Assembly (NCBI GenBank): GCA_031370485.1
Contig: JANMQK010000396.1
Span: forward strand, 1 to 37,242
Direction: 5' to 3'
DNA: 37,242 nucleotides
Origin: JANMQK01 sp031370485
Lineage (GTDB): Bacteria; Acidobacteriota; Polarisedimenticolia; Gp22-AA2
The translations under genes and the position numbers were made by a program. The notes beneath the pieces are model-generated. The model ran no database searches, was not told the DNA's origin, and worked only from the letters and a program-made list of their open reading frames with translations. Shown here piece after piece: positions 7,527 to 17,363 of this stretch (the first letter of the stretch is position 1; the number at the start of each line of letters is the position of its first letter).

Positions 7527-8760
7527 ATGACATACCCTCTGTTCATCGCCGCCAGATACCTTCTCGCCCAACGCAAGCAGGCCATCATCTATGTCATTTC
7601 CCTCACCTCGGTCCTGGGGATCATCGTCGGGGTGGCGGCCCTGGTCGTGGTGCTGGCCCTCATGACCGGATTCCAGGACAAGATCCAGGCAAAAATCCTC
7701 GGCGCCAACGCCCACCTGACGATCCTCGCCGGCTGGTCGGGCCGCGCCATCGATGACGGGGCGGCCGCCGCGGCGCGCATACGGGGGCTCGCTCCGATCG
7801 CCGCGGTGGCGCCGGTGGTCTACGAGAAGGGGATGGCAACGAGCGAGCTCAATCCCGCGGGCGCCGCGATCCTCATAAAGGGCATCGACCCGTCCCAGGA
7901 GAGAAGCGTGACCGACCTCAGGGCGCAGGTGCGGGGCGACCTGGACCTCATCGCCACACCGGGCGCCGACGGCAGGGATCGCGCGATCCTCGGCAAGGAC
8001 CTCGCCCTGGGCCTGGGTGTCGGGCCGGGAGACCGCATCCGGGTCATCGTCGCGCGCGCAAACGTCTCGCCGTTCCTGGCGGTGCCGCGCAGCCGTGAAT
8101 TCGACGTCGCGGGGGTCGCCGACGCCGGATTCTACGATTATGACAACAGCCGGATCTACGTGGGGATCGATGCGGCGCGGCGGCTGGTGGGAATGTCCGA
8201 TCGGCAGGCGACGGCGATCGAGGCCCGGGTGAAGGATCCGGATCGGCTCCAGGATGTGGCGCGCGCCGTGCAGTCGGACCTGGGAGAGGCGTACTACGTG
8301 AACGATCTCATCCGGATGAACCGGTCCTTCTTCTCGGCCCTGCGCCTCGAGAAGCTGGCCATGAGCATCGCGATCGGTCTCATCATCCTGGTCGCGGCGC
8401 TGAACATAGTATCGATCCTCGTGCTGATGGTCATGGAGAAGGTGCGTGACATCGGTGTCCTGGCCGCGATGGGGGCGACGGCCGCCGGCATCCGGAGGAT
8501 CTTCCTGCTGCAGGGGTTGATCCTGGCGGTGCTGGGCACGATCGTGGGGACTGTACTCGGGGTCGCGCTCGCGTGGGTCCTGGATCGATACCGGCTCGTC
8601 AGCCTCCCGCCGGACGTCTATTTCATCCCCTACGTACCGTTCCAGATCCGCCCGCTCGACGTCCTCGCGGTCGCCGTGCTGACCGTAGCGGTGTCGTTCC
8701 TGGCAACGCTCTACCCCTCGTGGCGTGCCTCGCAGCTCGACCCCTCTGAGGCGCTGCGTT

Positions 8761-8768
<8 letters not shown>
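7527..8768 (+). CDS. Lipoprotein-releasing ABC transporter permease LolC/LolE family
   Basis: Inner-membrane permease that releases mature lipoproteins from the inner membrane to the periplasmic carrier LolA. The 413 residues show the LolC/E layout: an N-terminal ARYLLAQRKQAIIY and TM1 (about 20-46), ALMTGFQDKIQAKILGANAHLTI leading into a large periplasmic domain (about 50-270), three more TM segments (about 280-300, 320-345, 375-395), and the ending YPSWRASQLDPSEALRYE. It overlaps lolD by 8 bases. Only one permease gene is present here, so it cannot be named LolC or LolE; the complex may use two copies of it or a second gene elsewhere. Confidence 0.92.
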
Positions 8769-9501
<733 letters not shown>

Positions 9502-9548
9502 GAGAGAGGACCTCGCGGAGCGGCGCACGGGTTGCTCCCGACGACCCC

Positions 9549-11972
9549 ATGTTCGAAAAGTACACGGAAAAGGCCAAGAAAGTCCTCTTTCTCGCCCGCT
9601 ACGAAGCCAGCCAGATGGGGAGCAAGGTCATCGGCTCCGAACACCTTCTCCTCGGCCTCATCAAGGAAGGCGACGATCTCGTGCGGGACCTCTTCCAGCG
9701 CAGCAACGTGAACCTCGAGCTACTCCGCGCCGAGCTCGAGGCGCGCGGCCCGAGCGGCGAGAAGCAGTCCGCACCCATCGAGATCCCGTTCAGCGAGGAA
9801 GCCAAGAAGGTCCTGTCCTCGGCCGAGGAGGAGGCCGAGCGTCTGCTCCATCCCTACGTCAGCGACGAGCACATCCTGCTCGGACTGCTCCGGGTCGAGG
9901 ACTCGGCCGCCGGCCGTGTCCTGGCGGAAAAGGGGATGAGGCTCTACGCACTGCGCGAGGACACCGTCGCCGTCTGGAAGCAGCGATCGCTGCCGAAGAA
10001 GGTCAAGGAGACCCCATTCCTGAACGAGTTCGCCCGCGATCTCTCGGAGATGGCCGCCCGCCAGGTGTTCGATCCGCTGATCGGGCGCGGCGGCGAGCTC
10101 CAGAGAATGGTGCAGGTCCTGTCGCGGCGCCGCAAGAACAACATCGTCCTGCTCGGGGAGCCCGGCGTCGGCAAGACCGCCCTGGTCGAGGGCCTGGCCC
10201 AGGAAATCGCGGATGGCAACGTCCCGGTGTCCCTGTCGCGGAAGCGCATCCTGGCCCTCGATCTGTGCCTCATCGTGGCCGGCACGAAGTACCGCGGGCA
10301 GTTCGAGGAGAGGCTGAAGGGAATCATCTCCGAGATCGTCGGCAACGACGACATCATCATATTCATTGACGAGATCCACTCCCTGATCGGAGCGGGCTCG
10401 GCGGAAGGGTCGCTCGACGCCGCAAGCATCATCAAGCCGGCCCTGTCGCGCGGGGAGGTGCAGTGCATCGGGGCCACGACCCCGAAGGATTACCATCGCT
10501 ACATCGAGAAAGACCGGGCCCTCGTGCGCCGGTTCCTGCCGATCCGCCTCCACCCGCCGACCGAGAACGAGACCCTGGACATCCTGAATGGGGTGAAGGA
10601 GCGCTACGAGAAATTCCACCAGGTGCGCTACTCGGACCAGGCCCTGAGCGCGGCGGTGACGATGTCCCACCGCTACATCACCGACCGGTTCCTGCCGGAC
10701 AAGGCGATCGACGTCATCGACGAGGCCGGGGCGCGCGTGAAGCTCCGGCGGCGGATGAGCTACCGTGAGATACGCGATGTCGAGCGCGAGATCGAGCAAG
10801 CCGTGAGCAGCATGAAGAACTACCTCTTCCGCAAGGATTTCGAAAAGGCCGTGCGGCACCACGACGAGGAGATAGCACTCCGCAAGAAATACGACGAGTT
10901 CCGGATGCGCGAGGAGGAGGAACGCAGGACCGTGCAGGAGGTCACGCTCGAGGACGTTGAGGAGGTCATCTCCAAATGGACGGGGATCCCGATAACCTCG
11001 GTCAAGAAGGAGGAGGCCGAGCGGCTGCTGAACATGGAAGACTACCTCCACAAGAGAATCGTCGGGCAGGGTGCCGCCCTGGCGGCCCTGGCGCGCGCCA
11101 TCAGGCGTTCGCGCGCGGGCCTGAAGAGCCCCCTGCGCCCGGTCGGCTCCTTCATCTTCCTCGGGCCCACCGGCGTCGGCAAGACCGAGGTGGCCAAGGG
11201 ACTAGCCGAGTTCCTCTTCGGCGACGAAAAGGCGCTGACCCGCTTCGACATGTCCGAGTACATGGAAAAACACGCCATCGCCAAGATGATCGGCTCGCCG
11301 CCCGGCTATGTCGGGTACGAGGAGGGCGGGCAGCTCACCGAGCGCATCAAGCGAAAGCCCTACAGCGTCGTGCTCCTCGACGAGATCGAAAAGGCCCACC
11401 CGGACGTGCTGAACATCCTCCTCCAGGTCATGGAGGACGGTCAGATCACCGATGCCTTCGGGGACACCATCGACTTCAAGAACGGGCTGCTTGTCATGAC
11501 GTCGAACATCGGCTCCCATCTGATCCAGAAATCGCGCTCCATGGGATTCAACACGGACAAGGATCGCGACACGGACTACCAGAACCGCCGTGAGGCCGTC
11601 CTCAAGGAGTTGAAGTCCGTGCTTCACCCTGAGTTCATCAATCGCGTCGACGAGATCATCGTCTTCGACGCGCTGACCGATGACGACCTGCTCGCTATTT
11701 CGCGCATGATGATCCGCCAGCTCAACGACAGCCTGGCCGAAAAGGGGATCCGGCTCACTGTCACCGACGATGCCTACCGCTGGCTCATCGACCGCACCTG
11801 CGGCGACCGTTCCTACGGCGCGCGCCCGCTCCGCCGTGCCATCCAGAAAAACATTGAAGACGTCCTGTCGGAAAGCCTCATTCTCGGGAAACTTCCCGAG
11901 AACGGGGAAATCGAGATCTTCGTCGACCAGGAAAAGCTCGCATTCCGGGAGCCGATCGGTATCGTCCGCTGA
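9549..11972 (+). CDS. clpC: ATP-dependent Clp protease ATP-binding subunit ClpC
   Basis: An Hsp100 unfoldase that feeds substrates to ClpP. In the 807 residues I see the double Clp_N repeat (about 1-145, starting MFEKYTEKAKKVLFLARYEA). The first AAA+ module has Walker A GEPGVGKT at 203-210 and Walker B IIIFIDEIH. A middle segment with a UVR-like helix (KDFEKAVRHHDEEI, near 435) marks ClpC rather than ClpA or ClpB. The second AAA+ module has GPTGVGKT from residue 539 and VVLLDEIEKAHPD. MGF at 665-667 fits the ClpP-docking loop (xGF). No good Shine-Dalgarno precedes the ATG. No clpP, mcsA or mcsB lies nearby. Confidence 0.94.
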   Translation: MFEKYTEKAKKVLFLARYEASQMGSKVIGSEHLLLGLIKEGDDLVRDLFQRSNVNLELLRAELEARGPSGEKQSAPIEIPFSEEAKKVLSSAEEEAERLLHPYVSDEHILLGLLRVEDSAAGRVLAEKGMRLYALREDTVAVWKQRSLPKKVKETPFLNEFARDLSEMAARQVFDPLIGRGGELQRMVQVLSRRRKNNIVLLGEPGVGKTALVEGLAQEIADGNVPVSLSRKRILALDLCLIVAGTKYRGQFEERLKGIISEIVGNDDIIIFIDEIHSLIGAGSAEGSLDAASIIKPALSRGEVQCIGATTPKDYHRYIEKDRALVRRFLPIRLHPPTENETLDILNGVKERYEKFHQVRYSDQALSAAVTMSHRYITDRFLPDKAIDVIDEAGARVKLRRRMSYREIRDVEREIEQAVSSMKNYLFRKDFEKAVRHHDEEIALRKKYDEFRMREEEERRTVQEVTLEDVEEVISKWTGIPITSVKKEEAERLLNMEDYLHKRIVGQGAALAALARAIRRSRAGLKSPLRPVGSFIFLGPTGVGKTEVAKGLAEFLFGDEKALTRFDMSEYMEKHAIAKMIGSPPGYVGYEEGGQLTERIKRKPYSVVLLDEIEKAHPDVLNILLQVMEDGQITDAFGDTIDFKNGLLVMTSNIGSHLIQKSRSMGFNTDKDRDTDYQNRREAVLKELKSVLHPEFINRVDEIIVFDALTDDDLLAISRMMIRQLNDSLAEKGIRLTVTDDAYRWLIDRTCGDRSYGARPLRRAIQKNIEDVLSESLILGKLPENGEIEIFVDQEKLAFREPIGIVR

Positions 11973-12069
11973 TCGGGACTCCCGCCCTCTGAGGTTCGTC
12001 CCGACCATGCACGATGCGGGGTCGAGGGCGTTGCCGGGAGAGTACGTGCCCCAGCGGATCCCGACCATC

Positions 12070-15000
12070 ATGCGCGCGGCGCTGGCCGCCGTCGTCCTGT
12101 CCCTGCCGTGCCCCGCCGCCTCCTACGCCGTCGCGCAGGACCTCCCCCGGCAGCCGCCCGTGGAGACCGCCGGGTCTCCGGAGCCGCCGCCGGAGGCGGT
12201 CCAGGCCGAAGAGCCGGGGCCGGCACCGGAGGAGGGGAAAAAGGTCATCGGCCAGATCGTCGTGGACGGAAACGTCCGGGTCTCCGAGAGCGCCTTCTTC
12301 AGCAACGTGAGAGTCAAGGCGGGAGACGAGTACGACGAAAAGGCGATCCGGCAGGAGTTCCAGCGTCTCTGGGATCTCAACCTGTTCGACCAGCTGAGCA
12401 TCGAATCCCGGCAGCGCTCGCCCGGCGTCTATGACCTGATATTCCATGTGCGCGACAGGCCGCTGATCAGCAGCGTGGCGTACGCGGGAATGAAGGCCAT
12501 CACCGAAACGAACATCCAGGAGCGGCTGAGCCAGGCCAAGGCCGAAGTCCGCAGGGGGCAGCCGGTCGATTTCTCCGTCCTGCGCCGCGCGGAAGCCGCC
12601 ATCGAGCACCTCCTGGGGGAGAAGGGGTACCTCGAGGCCAGGGTCAAGGCCCAGCTCTCGCCGGTGGTGCGCGGTCAGCGTGACGTCACTTTCCGGATCC
12701 GGGAGGGCGGGAAGACCAAGATCAAGAAGATCGACTTCATCGGCAACACCGTCTTCACCGACCGCCAGCTCCGCAAGCTCCTCAAGCTGACGAAGCAGGC
12801 GTTCTGGCTGACCTCCTGGGCCAGCAGCAAGCCCCTGTACCACCCCGCCAAGGTGGACCAGGACGCCGAGAGCATCCGCTCGGTCTACAAGAGCCGTGGA
12901 TATCTGGACATCGCCATCCAGCCCGAAGTCGTCGAGCTCGAGTCGGAGATCAAGCGCCGGGAACGCTTCGCGAAGGGCGGCGGGGGACCCCCCCCGGAGT
13001 CCCCGGAGACCGCCGTGGAGGAGGAGCCGGCCGGGGAGGACGAGACCGGGGAGGACGCCGGGACGGCCCTCGTGACCCCTCCCGAGAATGAGACGAAGCA
13101 AGAGCGGCGCCGCCGGTTGAAGGCCGAGACGGGAGAGAAGAAGGAACGCGAGAAACAGCCCAGGAAATGGGTCTACCTGACGATCCCTGTCGTGGAGGGA
13201 ACCCAGTACCGCGTGGGGAAAATCGAGCTCGAGGGAAACACCGTGTTCAGTGATCGGGAGGTCCTGGCGCGGGTTCCCCTGCGCACCGGCATGATCTTCA
13301 ATGACGCGGTCCTGAAGCTGGGCACCAAGCGGGTCGAGGATGATTACGGGGAACGGGGCTATTTCTACGTCTCGCTCGACCCGCGCACCGAGAAGCATGA
13401 CGGCGTGGCCGATCTCAAGATCGAGGTCACCGAGGACAAGAAATACTTCGTGGATCGCATCGAGTTCAGCGGCAACACCACGACGAGGGACAGCGTGCTT
13501 CGCCGGGAGTTCCCGCTGGCCGAGGAGGACCTCTTCAACGTCAAGCTGCTCCGGCTCGGCCTGCGCAAGGTTGGCCAGCTGGGATACTGGCAGGCCGGCC
13601 AGGACCCGGTCGTGAACCCGCAGGGGGATTCGGGAAAGGTCAACATCGAGGTGCAGGGCACGGAGGCCAACAAGAACGAGATCCAGGTCGGAGGCGGCGT
13701 GTCGGGGCTGGAGGGCGGGTTCTTCCAGGCGTCCTATTCCACGCGCAACTTCCTCGGCCGCGGGGAGATCCTCTCGACCTTCATCCAGACCGGCGCCCGC
13801 AGCGACCGCTACTCGATCAACTTCACCGAGCCCTACTTCTTCGGCAGGCCCTGGACCCTCGGCGTGTCGCTGTTCAAGACGGTCACGGACTTTGTCGGAT
13901 TCCGCCAGTTCTCGACCGGGGGTAACTTCGTGCTCGGACGCCGGCTCGGCAACTTCAGCCGATTCGACGTGGCGCTTGGCACGCAGACGATCTCGGCCGA
14001 GACGAACCAGGCCGGGTTCGTGACGAACCGCGCCGTCAGCACGACCGACAACATCACGACGCTGTACACCATCGACACCCGCAACAACTTCTTCCACCCG
14101 ACCCGCGGCGCGCGGCTCCAGACAAGCCTGGAGTATGCGGGCGGAGCACTGGGGGGCGACAACTGGTTCGTGAAGCCCCGCCTGGACGCGACGCTGTATC
14201 TCCCGGGGTTCCGGCGCCGGCACTACATCGGCCTGAACGCGTCGTACGGCCATGTTTCGCCGTTCGGCGGGCGAATCGTCCCGACCTTCGAGCGCTATTT
14301 CCTCGGCGGCGAACGGAGCCTCCGGCTCTTCAAGAGCCGCACGGTGAGCCCGGAGCGGAAAGACATCGACGTGAACGGGAACGGCGTCATCGATTTCCCG
14401 GAGGATCGCGACCCCGACGGCATCCTCGAGCCCTGCGAGGACCTGAACGGCGATGGCAAGCTCGACGGCATCGAGGTGGACCGCGGCAATTGCCGGCTCG
14501 ACCCGAGCGAGGACGTCAACAACAACGGTATCCTGGACTGCGAGGACAGGAACCACAACGGGGTTCTCGACCCGGGCGAGGACCTCAACGGGAATGGCAG
14601 GCTCGACTGCGAAGACCTGAACGGCAACGGCCGGCTCGACTTCGCGGAGGACCGCCTGGACGGCAAGTGGACCCCGTTCTGCCCCGCTGACGACCCGAAC
14701 ATGAACGGGGTGCGCGACGCCGGCGAGGCGGACCACGGCAATTGCAAGCTTGATCCCGGCGAGGATACGAACCGCGACGGGGTGTTCGGCACTGTGTTCC
14801 CCGGGGGCAACCAGTTCCTGCTGCTCAACGCGGAATACACGATGCCATTGTCCGACACGGTCGAATTCGCCCTGTTCTACGACGCCGGAAACGCGTTCGA
14901 GGAGGGGGAGTCTTTCCGGCTCGACGGCATGAGGGTCGACTTCGGCTTCGAGATGCGATTCTACCTGCCGGTCTTCCAGGCGCCGCTGCGTCTGATCTAC

Positions 15001-15072
15001 GGTTTCATCCAGCGGCCCCGGCCCGGGGAGGATGCCTCGAATTTCATCTTCAGCATCGGCACCACTTTCTGA
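12070..15072 (+). CDS. bamA: Outer membrane protein assembly factor BamA with a calcium-repeat insert
   Basis: BamA folds beta-barrel proteins into the outer membrane. From the ATG at 12070 the protein has 1000 residues, about 200 more than usual, with a signal peptide ending near AVAQ. An alternative ATG at 12007 would add 21 residues before it. Five POTRA domains follow (starts: VIGQIVVDGNV, LISSVAYAGM, IKKIDFIGNTVF, VGKIELEGNTVF, VDRIEFSGNTT), then the 16-strand barrel ending in IFSIGTTF with the terminal Phe signal. Two insertions explain the length: a charged low-complexity stretch in POTRA3 (about 12970-13165), and tandem Asp-rich repeats (14368-14790) just after SLRLF (750-754), which stands at the loop-6 VRGF position. 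skp, lpxD, fabZ and lpxA follow. Confidence 0.94.
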   Translation: MRAALAAVVLSLPCPAASYAVAQDLPRQPPVETAGSPEPPPEAVQAEEPGPAPEEGKKVIGQIVVDGNVRVSESAFFSNVRVKAGDEYDEKAIRQEFQRLWDLNLFDQLSIESRQRSPGVYDLIFHVRDRPLISSVAYAGMKAITETNIQERLSQAKAEVRRGQPVDFSVLRRAEAAIEHLLGEKGYLEARVKAQLSPVVRGQRDVTFRIREGGKTKIKKIDFIGNTVFTDRQLRKLLKLTKQAFWLTSWASSKPLYHPAKVDQDAESIRSVYKSRGYLDIAIQPEVVELESEIKRRERFAKGGGGPPPESPETAVEEEPAGEDETGEDAGTALVTPPENETKQERRRRLKAETGEKKEREKQPRKWVYLTIPVVEGTQYRVGKIELEGNTVFSDREVLARVPLRTGMIFNDAVLKLGTKRVEDDYGERGYFYVSLDPRTEKHDGVADLKIEVTEDKKYFVDRIEFSGNTTTRDSVLRREFPLAEEDLFNVKLLRLGLRKVGQLGYWQAGQDPVVNPQGDSGKVNIEVQGTEANKNEIQVGGGVSGLEGGFFQASYSTRNFLGRGEILSTFIQTGARSDRYSINFTEPYFFGRPWTLGVSLFKTVTDFVGFRQFSTGGNFVLGRRLGNFSRFDVALGTQTISAETNQAGFVTNRAVSTTDNITTLYTIDTRNNFFHPTRGARLQTSLEYAGGALGGDNWFVKPRLDATLYLPGFRRRHYIGLNASYGHVSPFGGRIVPTFERYFLGGERSLRLFKSRTVSPERKDIDVNGNGVIDFPEDRDPDGILEPCEDLNGDGKLDGIEVDRGNCRLDPSEDVNNNGILDCEDRNHNGVLDPGEDLNGNGRLDCEDLNGNGRLDFAEDRLDGKWTPFCPADDPNMNGVRDAGEADHGNCKLDPGEDTNRDGVFGTVFPGGNQFLLLNAEYTMPLSDTVEFALFYDAGNAFEEGESFRLDGMRVDFGFEMRFYLPVFQAPLRLIYGFIQRPRPGEDASNFIFSIGTTF
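12970..13165 (+). other. Charged low-complexity insert in BamA POTRA3
   Basis: About 65 residues rich in Gly, Pro, Glu and then Lys/Arg interrupt POTRA3 between its second helix (SRGYLDIAIQPEVV) and its final strand (KWVYLTIPVVEG). It starts GGGGPPPES, passes through an acidic part (EEEPAGEDETGED), and ends in a basic part (KKEREKQPRK). It looks disordered. I know of no assigned role. Confidence 0.7.
14368..14790 (+). repeat. Tandem acidic DxNxxGxxD-type repeats in the BamA barrel loop
   Basis: Residues 767-907 of BamA hold eight to nine copies of an 11-12-residue unit of the type DLNGNGRLDCE or DRNHNGVLDPGE. The tightest tandem run is about 14512-14652. Two partial units share GNC(R/K)LDP. 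The unit resembles the calcium loops of EF-hand, dockerin and thrombospondin-3 proteins, but the spacing is too short for EF-hand helices. Six cysteines occur within the block. The repeats are bounded by the SLRLF loop-6 motif and by GGNQFLLLNAEY, the next barrel strand, so the block should face the cell exterior. Confidence 0.85.
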
Positions 15073-15148
15073 GGCCCGACGGGGAAGTGCCGCGGGCTAT
15101 GGTGTGTGCTATATTTCTCGCCTCAACCCGGTGATGAAGGAGACCCGA

Positions 15149-15742
15149 ATGTCACGATGGATCATGCACTTCGGCCTGGCTGCGCTCCTGGTGCTGGGCG
15201 CCGACAATGCGCTGGCGCAGGGCGAGCCGATAAAAATCGGCGTGTTCGACCCCGAGGCGCTCTGGAAGCAGACCGAGGTCGGGAAAAAATACAACCAGGA
15301 CTTGGGTGAGATCCGTGACCGGCTCCAGGCTGACATCGACAAGAAACAGGAGGAGATGGAGGCCCTGAAGGCCAAACTCCGCCAGCAGCAGCAAAGCCTG
15401 AACGACGAGAAGATCCAGCAGATGCAGAAGGACATTCTCGGGAAGAAGACCGAGTACGATCGTCTCAACGAGGACGCGACGAAGGAGATGAAGTTCAAGC
15501 TCGGCGATGTCCAGGGACGCTTCCAGGACATGCTGCTCGGGACTCTCAATGCCTTTGGCAAGGAAAAGGGGTACGCCCTCATCCTGAACAAGGGGGTCAC
15601 CGACTACAGCGCGACCGCCATCGACGTCACACCGGATCTTATCGCCAAGTTCAACGAGATGCACAAGGCCCTCCCGGCGTCAGCCGCCAAGTCCGCCCCC
15701 AAGAAGGCGCCGGACAAGCCCAAGGAGCCGGCGAAGAACTAG
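15149..15742 (+). CDS. skp: Periplasmic chaperone Skp/OmpH family protein
   Basis: Skp holds unfolded outer-membrane proteins in the periplasm on the way to BamA. The 197 residues start with a signal peptide ending NALAQ. IKIGVFDPEALWKQTEVGKK is the OmpH opening strand and helix. A long charged coiled-coil hairpin follows (about 55-135), and then the closing GYALILNKGVTDYSATAIDVT strand pair. A Lys/Pro/Ala-rich tail ends the protein. The ATG at 15149 was chosen for the well-placed GAAGGAGA upstream; another ATG lies 15 bases earlier. The gene sits between bamA and lpxD, the classical order. Confidence 0.93.
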   Translation: MSRWIMHFGLAALLVLGADNALAQGEPIKIGVFDPEALWKQTEVGKKYNQDLGEIRDRLQADIDKKQEEMEALKAKLRQQQQSLNDEKIQQMQKDILGKKTEYDRLNEDATKEMKFKLGDVQGRFQDMLLGTLNAFGKEKGYALILNKGVTDYSATAIDVTPDLIAKFNEMHKALPASAAKSAPKKAPDKPKEPAKN

Positions 15743-15761
15743 ACCGGCGGGAGGTCTTCCC

Positions 15762-16865
15762 GTGGGAACCTACACGCTCGGGGAGATCGCCTCCCGCGTC
15801 GGCGGGACCGTGCTGGGGGATGCCAGTCGCCCCATAACCGGGATCAAGCCCTTGGATCAGGCGGGACCGCTTGATCTCAGCTTCCTGGCGCACCCCAGGT
15901 ACCGTGACGACGCCGCGCGCTCCAGGGCGGCCGGCGTCCTCGCGCGCTCCGGCGATTCCCTTCCCGGGCAGAACGTGATCCTGGTCCGTGATCCCTACCT
16001 GGCGTTTGCACAGGCGATGGGCCTTTTCCATGTACCCGAGAAGCCGCTCCCCGGGATCAGCCCCCTGGCGATGGTCGGCGACGGGACCGCCCTCGGAAAA
16101 GACGTCCACATCGGGCCGTGCGCCGTCGTTGGACGCGGTTGCGCCCTCGCGGATGGCGTGGCGCTGATGCCGGGTGTCGTCCTGGGTGACGAGGTGAGAG
16201 TAGGGGAGGGGAGCACCCTCCATCCGGGTGTCGTCGTGTACTCCCGCTCCGTCATCGGCGCCAGGGTGATCGTGCACGCGGGCAGCGTCATCGGCAGCGA
16301 CGGGTTCGGTTACGCTGCCACGGAAGGGGCGCGGGCCAAGATCCCGCAGGTCGGCAACGTCGTGATCGAGGACGACGTGGAGATTGGAGCCTGCACGGCG
16401 ATCGACAGAGCGACATTCGGAAGCACGATCATCGGGCGGGGAACCAAGATCGACAACCTCGTCCAGGTGGCACATAACGTGATCATCGGCGAGGGGTCGG
16501 TGCTCGTCGCCCAGTCGGGAGTGGCGGGCAGCACGCGGCTCGGCCGGGGGGTGGTCCTGGCGGGGCAATCGGGCGTGGCGGGGCACCTGGATGTCGGCGA
16601 CCGCTCGGTCATCGGGGCCAAGTCGGCGGTCCTCCAGGATTTGCCGGCGGACTCGTTCGTCATCGGGCACCCGGCGCTCGATCACCGGGAGTGGAAGCGG
16701 TCCCAGGCCGTCCTGCGCCGCCTTCCGGACCTGCTGCGCCGCGTGGCGCGGCTCGAGAAGGTCCTGGAGACCGCGGCGGCGCCTGCCGCGGCCAGGCCGC
16801 GGGGCGGAAGAAAGACGGGTCGCGTGACCCGGCGGGGGCGCCGCGCGCGCCCGGCGAACAACTAG
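15762..16865 (+). CDS. lpxD: UDP-3-O-(3-hydroxyacyl)glucosamine N-acyltransferase LpxD
   Basis: LpxD adds the second hydroxyacyl chain, from acyl-ACP, to the glucosamine nitrogen in lipid A synthesis. The protein has 367 residues: an N-terminal uridine-binding domain (about 1-100, with DLSFLAHPRY), then a left-handed beta-helix of hexapeptide repeats (about 105-310) with GSDGFGYA and the active-site AHN, catalytic His238 (E. coli numbering is close). The C-terminal helix is followed by an Arg/Lys-rich tail (GGRKTGRVTRRGRRAR) beyond the usual end. The start is a GTG preceded by GGGAGG. fabZ starts 15 bases after the stop. Confidence 0.95.
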   Translation: MGTYTLGEIASRVGGTVLGDASRPITGIKPLDQAGPLDLSFLAHPRYRDDAARSRAAGVLARSGDSLPGQNVILVRDPYLAFAQAMGLFHVPEKPLPGISPLAMVGDGTALGKDVHIGPCAVVGRGCALADGVALMPGVVLGDEVRVGEGSTLHPGVVVYSRSVIGARVIVHAGSVIGSDGFGYAATEGARAKIPQVGNVVIEDDVEIGACTAIDRATFGSTIIGRGTKIDNLVQVAHNVIIGEGSVLVAQSGVAGSTRLGRGVVLAGQSGVAGHLDVGDRSVIGAKSAVLQDLPADSFVIGHPALDHREWKRSQAVLRRLPDLLRRVARLEKVLETAAAPAAARPRGGRKTGRVTRRGRRARPANN

Positions 16866-16880
16866 CGGCACGGAGGTCCG

Positions 16881-17363
16881 ATGGACGAAGGAAGTTCGGT
16901 TCTCGACATCCGGCAGATCATGGAGATCCTTCCGCACCGGTACCCGTTCCTGCTCGTCGACCGGATCCTGTCGATCGAGCCGGGCCGGAGGGCCGTCGGC
17001 CTGAAGAACGTGACCTTCAACGAGGCGTTCTTCCAGGGCCACTTTCCGGGAAGCCCCGTCATGCCCGGAGTGCTGATCGTCGAGGCGATGGCCCAGGTGG
17101 GAGCGGTGCTGCTGCTGCGCGCGGTGCCGGACCGCGAGCGCAAGCTGGTCTATTTCGCCGGCATCGACCGGGCGAAATTCCGCCGGCCGGTGACGCCGGG
17201 CGATCAGGTGCGCTTCGAGGTTGAAGTGCTCAAGCTGCGGTCGCGTTCGGCGCGGCTGCGCGGCGAGGCGTTCGTGGAGGGGGCGCTGGTGGCCGAGGCG
17301 GAGATGTTCTCCTCGATGGTGGACCGCGCCGCGCCGCGCGACTCACCCGTGGAGGAGCCATGA
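16881..17363 (+). CDS. fabZ: 3-hydroxyacyl-ACP dehydratase FabZ
   Basis: FabZ dehydrates 3-hydroxyacyl-ACP in fatty acid elongation and competes with LpxA and LpxD for the same acyl-ACP pool, which fits its place between them. The 160 residues have the hotdog-fold landmarks LPHRYPFLLVDRI and GHFPGSPVMPGVL. Catalytic His54 (GHF) and Glu68 (VEAMAQ) fall at the same numbers as in the E. coli enzyme. The ATG follows a GGAGG by 8 bases. The stop overlaps the lpxA start (ATGA). Confidence 0.96.
   Translation: MDEGSSVLDIRQIMEILPHRYPFLLVDRILSIEPGRRAVGLKNVTFNEAFFQGHFPGSPVMPGVLIVEAMAQVGAVLLLRAVPDRERKLVYFAGIDRAKFRRPVTPGDQVRFEVEVLKLRSRSARLRGEAFVEGALVAEAEMFSSMVDRAAPRDSPVEEP

Noticed and set aside
11878..14736. 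952-codon open frame on the minus strand opposite bamA
   Set aside because: It is a GC-driven antisense shadow: no family resemblance, no ribosome site, and bamA on the plus strand has full domain support.
14368..14790. The repeat block in bamA as a CRISPR-like or mobile repeat
   Set aside because: The repetition is at the protein level, in frame, with variable codons and no spacer structure.
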